Positions 5,813 through 6,542 of a stretch of DNA of 6,542 bases are shown in pieces. Source of the DNA: Hyphomicrobium sp. GTDB taxonomy: Bacteria > Pseudomonadota > Alphaproteobacteria > Rhizobiales > Hyphomicrobiaceae. Each line of letters begins with the position of its first letter. Position 1 is the stretch's first letter. The stretch lies in assembly GCA_030598645.1 (NCBI GenBank), contig JAUVPN010000157.1:1-6542 (forward strand), written 5' to 3'. A program made the position numbers and the translations under genes. The notes beneath the pieces were generated by a model, which did no database searches, was not told where the DNA came from, and was given only the letters and a program-made list of their open reading frames with translations.

Positions 5813-6472
5813 ATGTCAAGATCGACGACGGATCAGTATCTGGAGAACAATATGAAATACGCCGCCGGTGGGGCGATCCACAGACCCAACTACCCTGGAA
5901 AGCAACGAATACAGCCCGCGAAGCGGGTCGCAGTCGTCGCGTGTATGGACGCCCGCCTCGACGTGGAGGACTTGCTCGGCCTTCAGACGGGAGATGCGCA
6001 CATCATTCGCAATGCCGGAGGTGTGGTGAACGATGATGTGATCCGCTCCCTCATCATTTCACATCACCTCCTGGACACCAACGAGGTTATCCTGATCCAT
6101 CATACTCGCTGTGGCATGCTTGCCTTTACAGACGACCTACTCAAGGCAGGCCTCGAAGGTGATCCGGCAGCCGAGAAACTACTCGGTCAAGCGACCGGGC
6201 GCCCATTTACGAGTTGCAAAACGAGCGCGTCGACGCCCTCCGCTTTCCACGCCTTCCGCGGCCAAATCGAGCCGCTCGATGCCGCGCGTGACGAGAAGAA
6301 TATTGAGCGTCTCAGGTGGGACATGCGGCGAGGGATGGCATCGATTCTGAGCCACCCGTGGATCCCGACCACCGGACCCGACGGGATGACGGTACGAGGA
6401 TTTATCTACGACGTGGATACTGGGAAGCTTGAGGAAGTGAACTATCCAGGACCAATGGGGTCGATCGGCTAA
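5813..6472 (+). CDS. Beta-class carbonic anhydrase-like protein
   Basis: A 219-residue cytoplasmic protein expected to hydrate CO2 to bicarbonate at a zinc site. Cys44, Asp46 and Arg48 lie in ACMDARLD, and His97 and Cys100 in HHTRCGM. This Cys/His/Cys zinc set with an Asp-Arg pair, and the stretch [13 protein letters not shown] (60-72), match the small beta-carbonic anhydrase subgroup that includes mycobacterial Rv1284. The C-terminus ([16 protein letters not shown]) also fits. It is longer than the usual 160-170 residues because of extra sequence between about 110 and 165, which I cannot match in detail. I chose ATG 5813 because GAGGAGA precedes it at close spacing; an in-frame ATG at 5786 lacks such a site. 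It stands alone after the repeat cluster. The family is confident; activity is not proven, and the insert could change partners or substrate. Confidence 0.88.
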   Translation: MSRSTTDQYLENNMKYAAGGAIHRPNYPGKQRIQPAKRVAVVACMDARLDVEDLLGLQTGDAHIIRNAGGVVNDDVIRSLIISHHLLDTNEVILIHHTRCGMLAFTDDLLKAGLEGDPAAEKLLGQATGRPFTSCKTSASTPSAFHAFRGQIEPLDAARDEKNIERLRWDMRRGMASILSHPWIPTTGPDGMTVRGFIYDVDTGKLEEVNYPGPMGSIG

Positions 6473-6489
6473 CTAGCCGCACCGAAACA

Positions 6490-6503
6490 CTGCGAAATCG
6501 CAG
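6490..6503 (+). terminator. Small hairpin after the carbonic anhydrase gene
   Basis: CTGCG (6490-6494)/CGCAG (6499-6503) with an AAAT loop begins 18 nt after the stop. No T-tract follows, so termination here is only a suggestion. Confidence 0.25.
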
Positions 6504-6528
6504 ACCACCACACGCGCTCACCTCAGCG

Positions 6529-6542
6529 ATGTCCGCTTTCCC
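6529..6542. repeat. Palindromic repeat, copy 6 (cut by window edge)
   Basis: ATGTCCGCTTTCCC carries the full left arm ATGTCCGCT of the repeat family. The right arm would lie just past the window end. It follows the carbonic anhydrase gene by 56 nt. Confidence 0.65.

Noticed and set aside
6200..6250. Possible double frameshift in the carbonic anhydrase gene (another frame reads [16 protein letters not shown])
   Set aside because: The main frame continues smoothly through [12 protein letters not shown] to the conserved C-terminus, so two compensating shifts are not needed; a comparison with relatives would settle it.

Overview
The window looks like an alphaproteobacterial chromosome segment, most plausibly from the Bradyrhizobium/Rhodopseudomonas group. 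This rests on the moderately high G+C content, the gene families present, and several copies of a short palindrome (ATGTCCGCT, then 10-11 nt, then AGCGGACAT). I associate that palindrome with intergenic regions of those genomes, but I recognise it from memory and have not searched for it. The species is not established.

Layout, left to right. (1) 1-805, minus strand: the N-terminal 268 codons of nosR, running off the left edge; the rest of the nos (nitrous oxide reduction) cluster should lie outside the window. A perfect FNR/NnrR/FixK-type box sits 75 bp upstream of its start. (2) 887-1284: no gene seen, one palindromic repeat and a small hairpin. (3) 1285-1983, minus: an L-2-amino-thiazoline-4-carboxylate hydrolase-like protein. 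(4) 1984-2380: a promoter region with a second FNR-type box. (5) 2381-4464, plus: a tight three-gene cytochrome operon. It encodes a membrane cytochrome b fused to a diheme cytochrome c domain, an SHP-type monoheme cytochrome (DUF1924), and a separate secreted diheme cytochrome c (DHC). (6) 4600-5157, minus: a DUF2062 membrane protein, convergent with the operon. (7) 5158-5812: about 650 bp without a convincing gene, holding a cluster of three palindromes. (8) 5813-6472, plus: a beta-type carbonic anhydrase-like protein. A further palindrome copy is cut by the right edge.

How the genes fit together. The cytochrome b is suited to pass quinol electrons to its own periplasmic diheme domain and to DHC, which would reduce SHP. 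SHP is a heme protein with an asparagine axial ligand that can be displaced by O2 or NO. Both this operon and nosR carry a TTGA-N6-TCAA site. This suggests that nitrous oxide respiration and the SHP branch are switched on together under low oxygen or NO. That link is an inference from sequence. The main points of interest are this pairing, the duplication of the diheme module, and the palindrome family placed at gene boundaries, one copy of which overlaps the stop codon of the DUF2062 gene.
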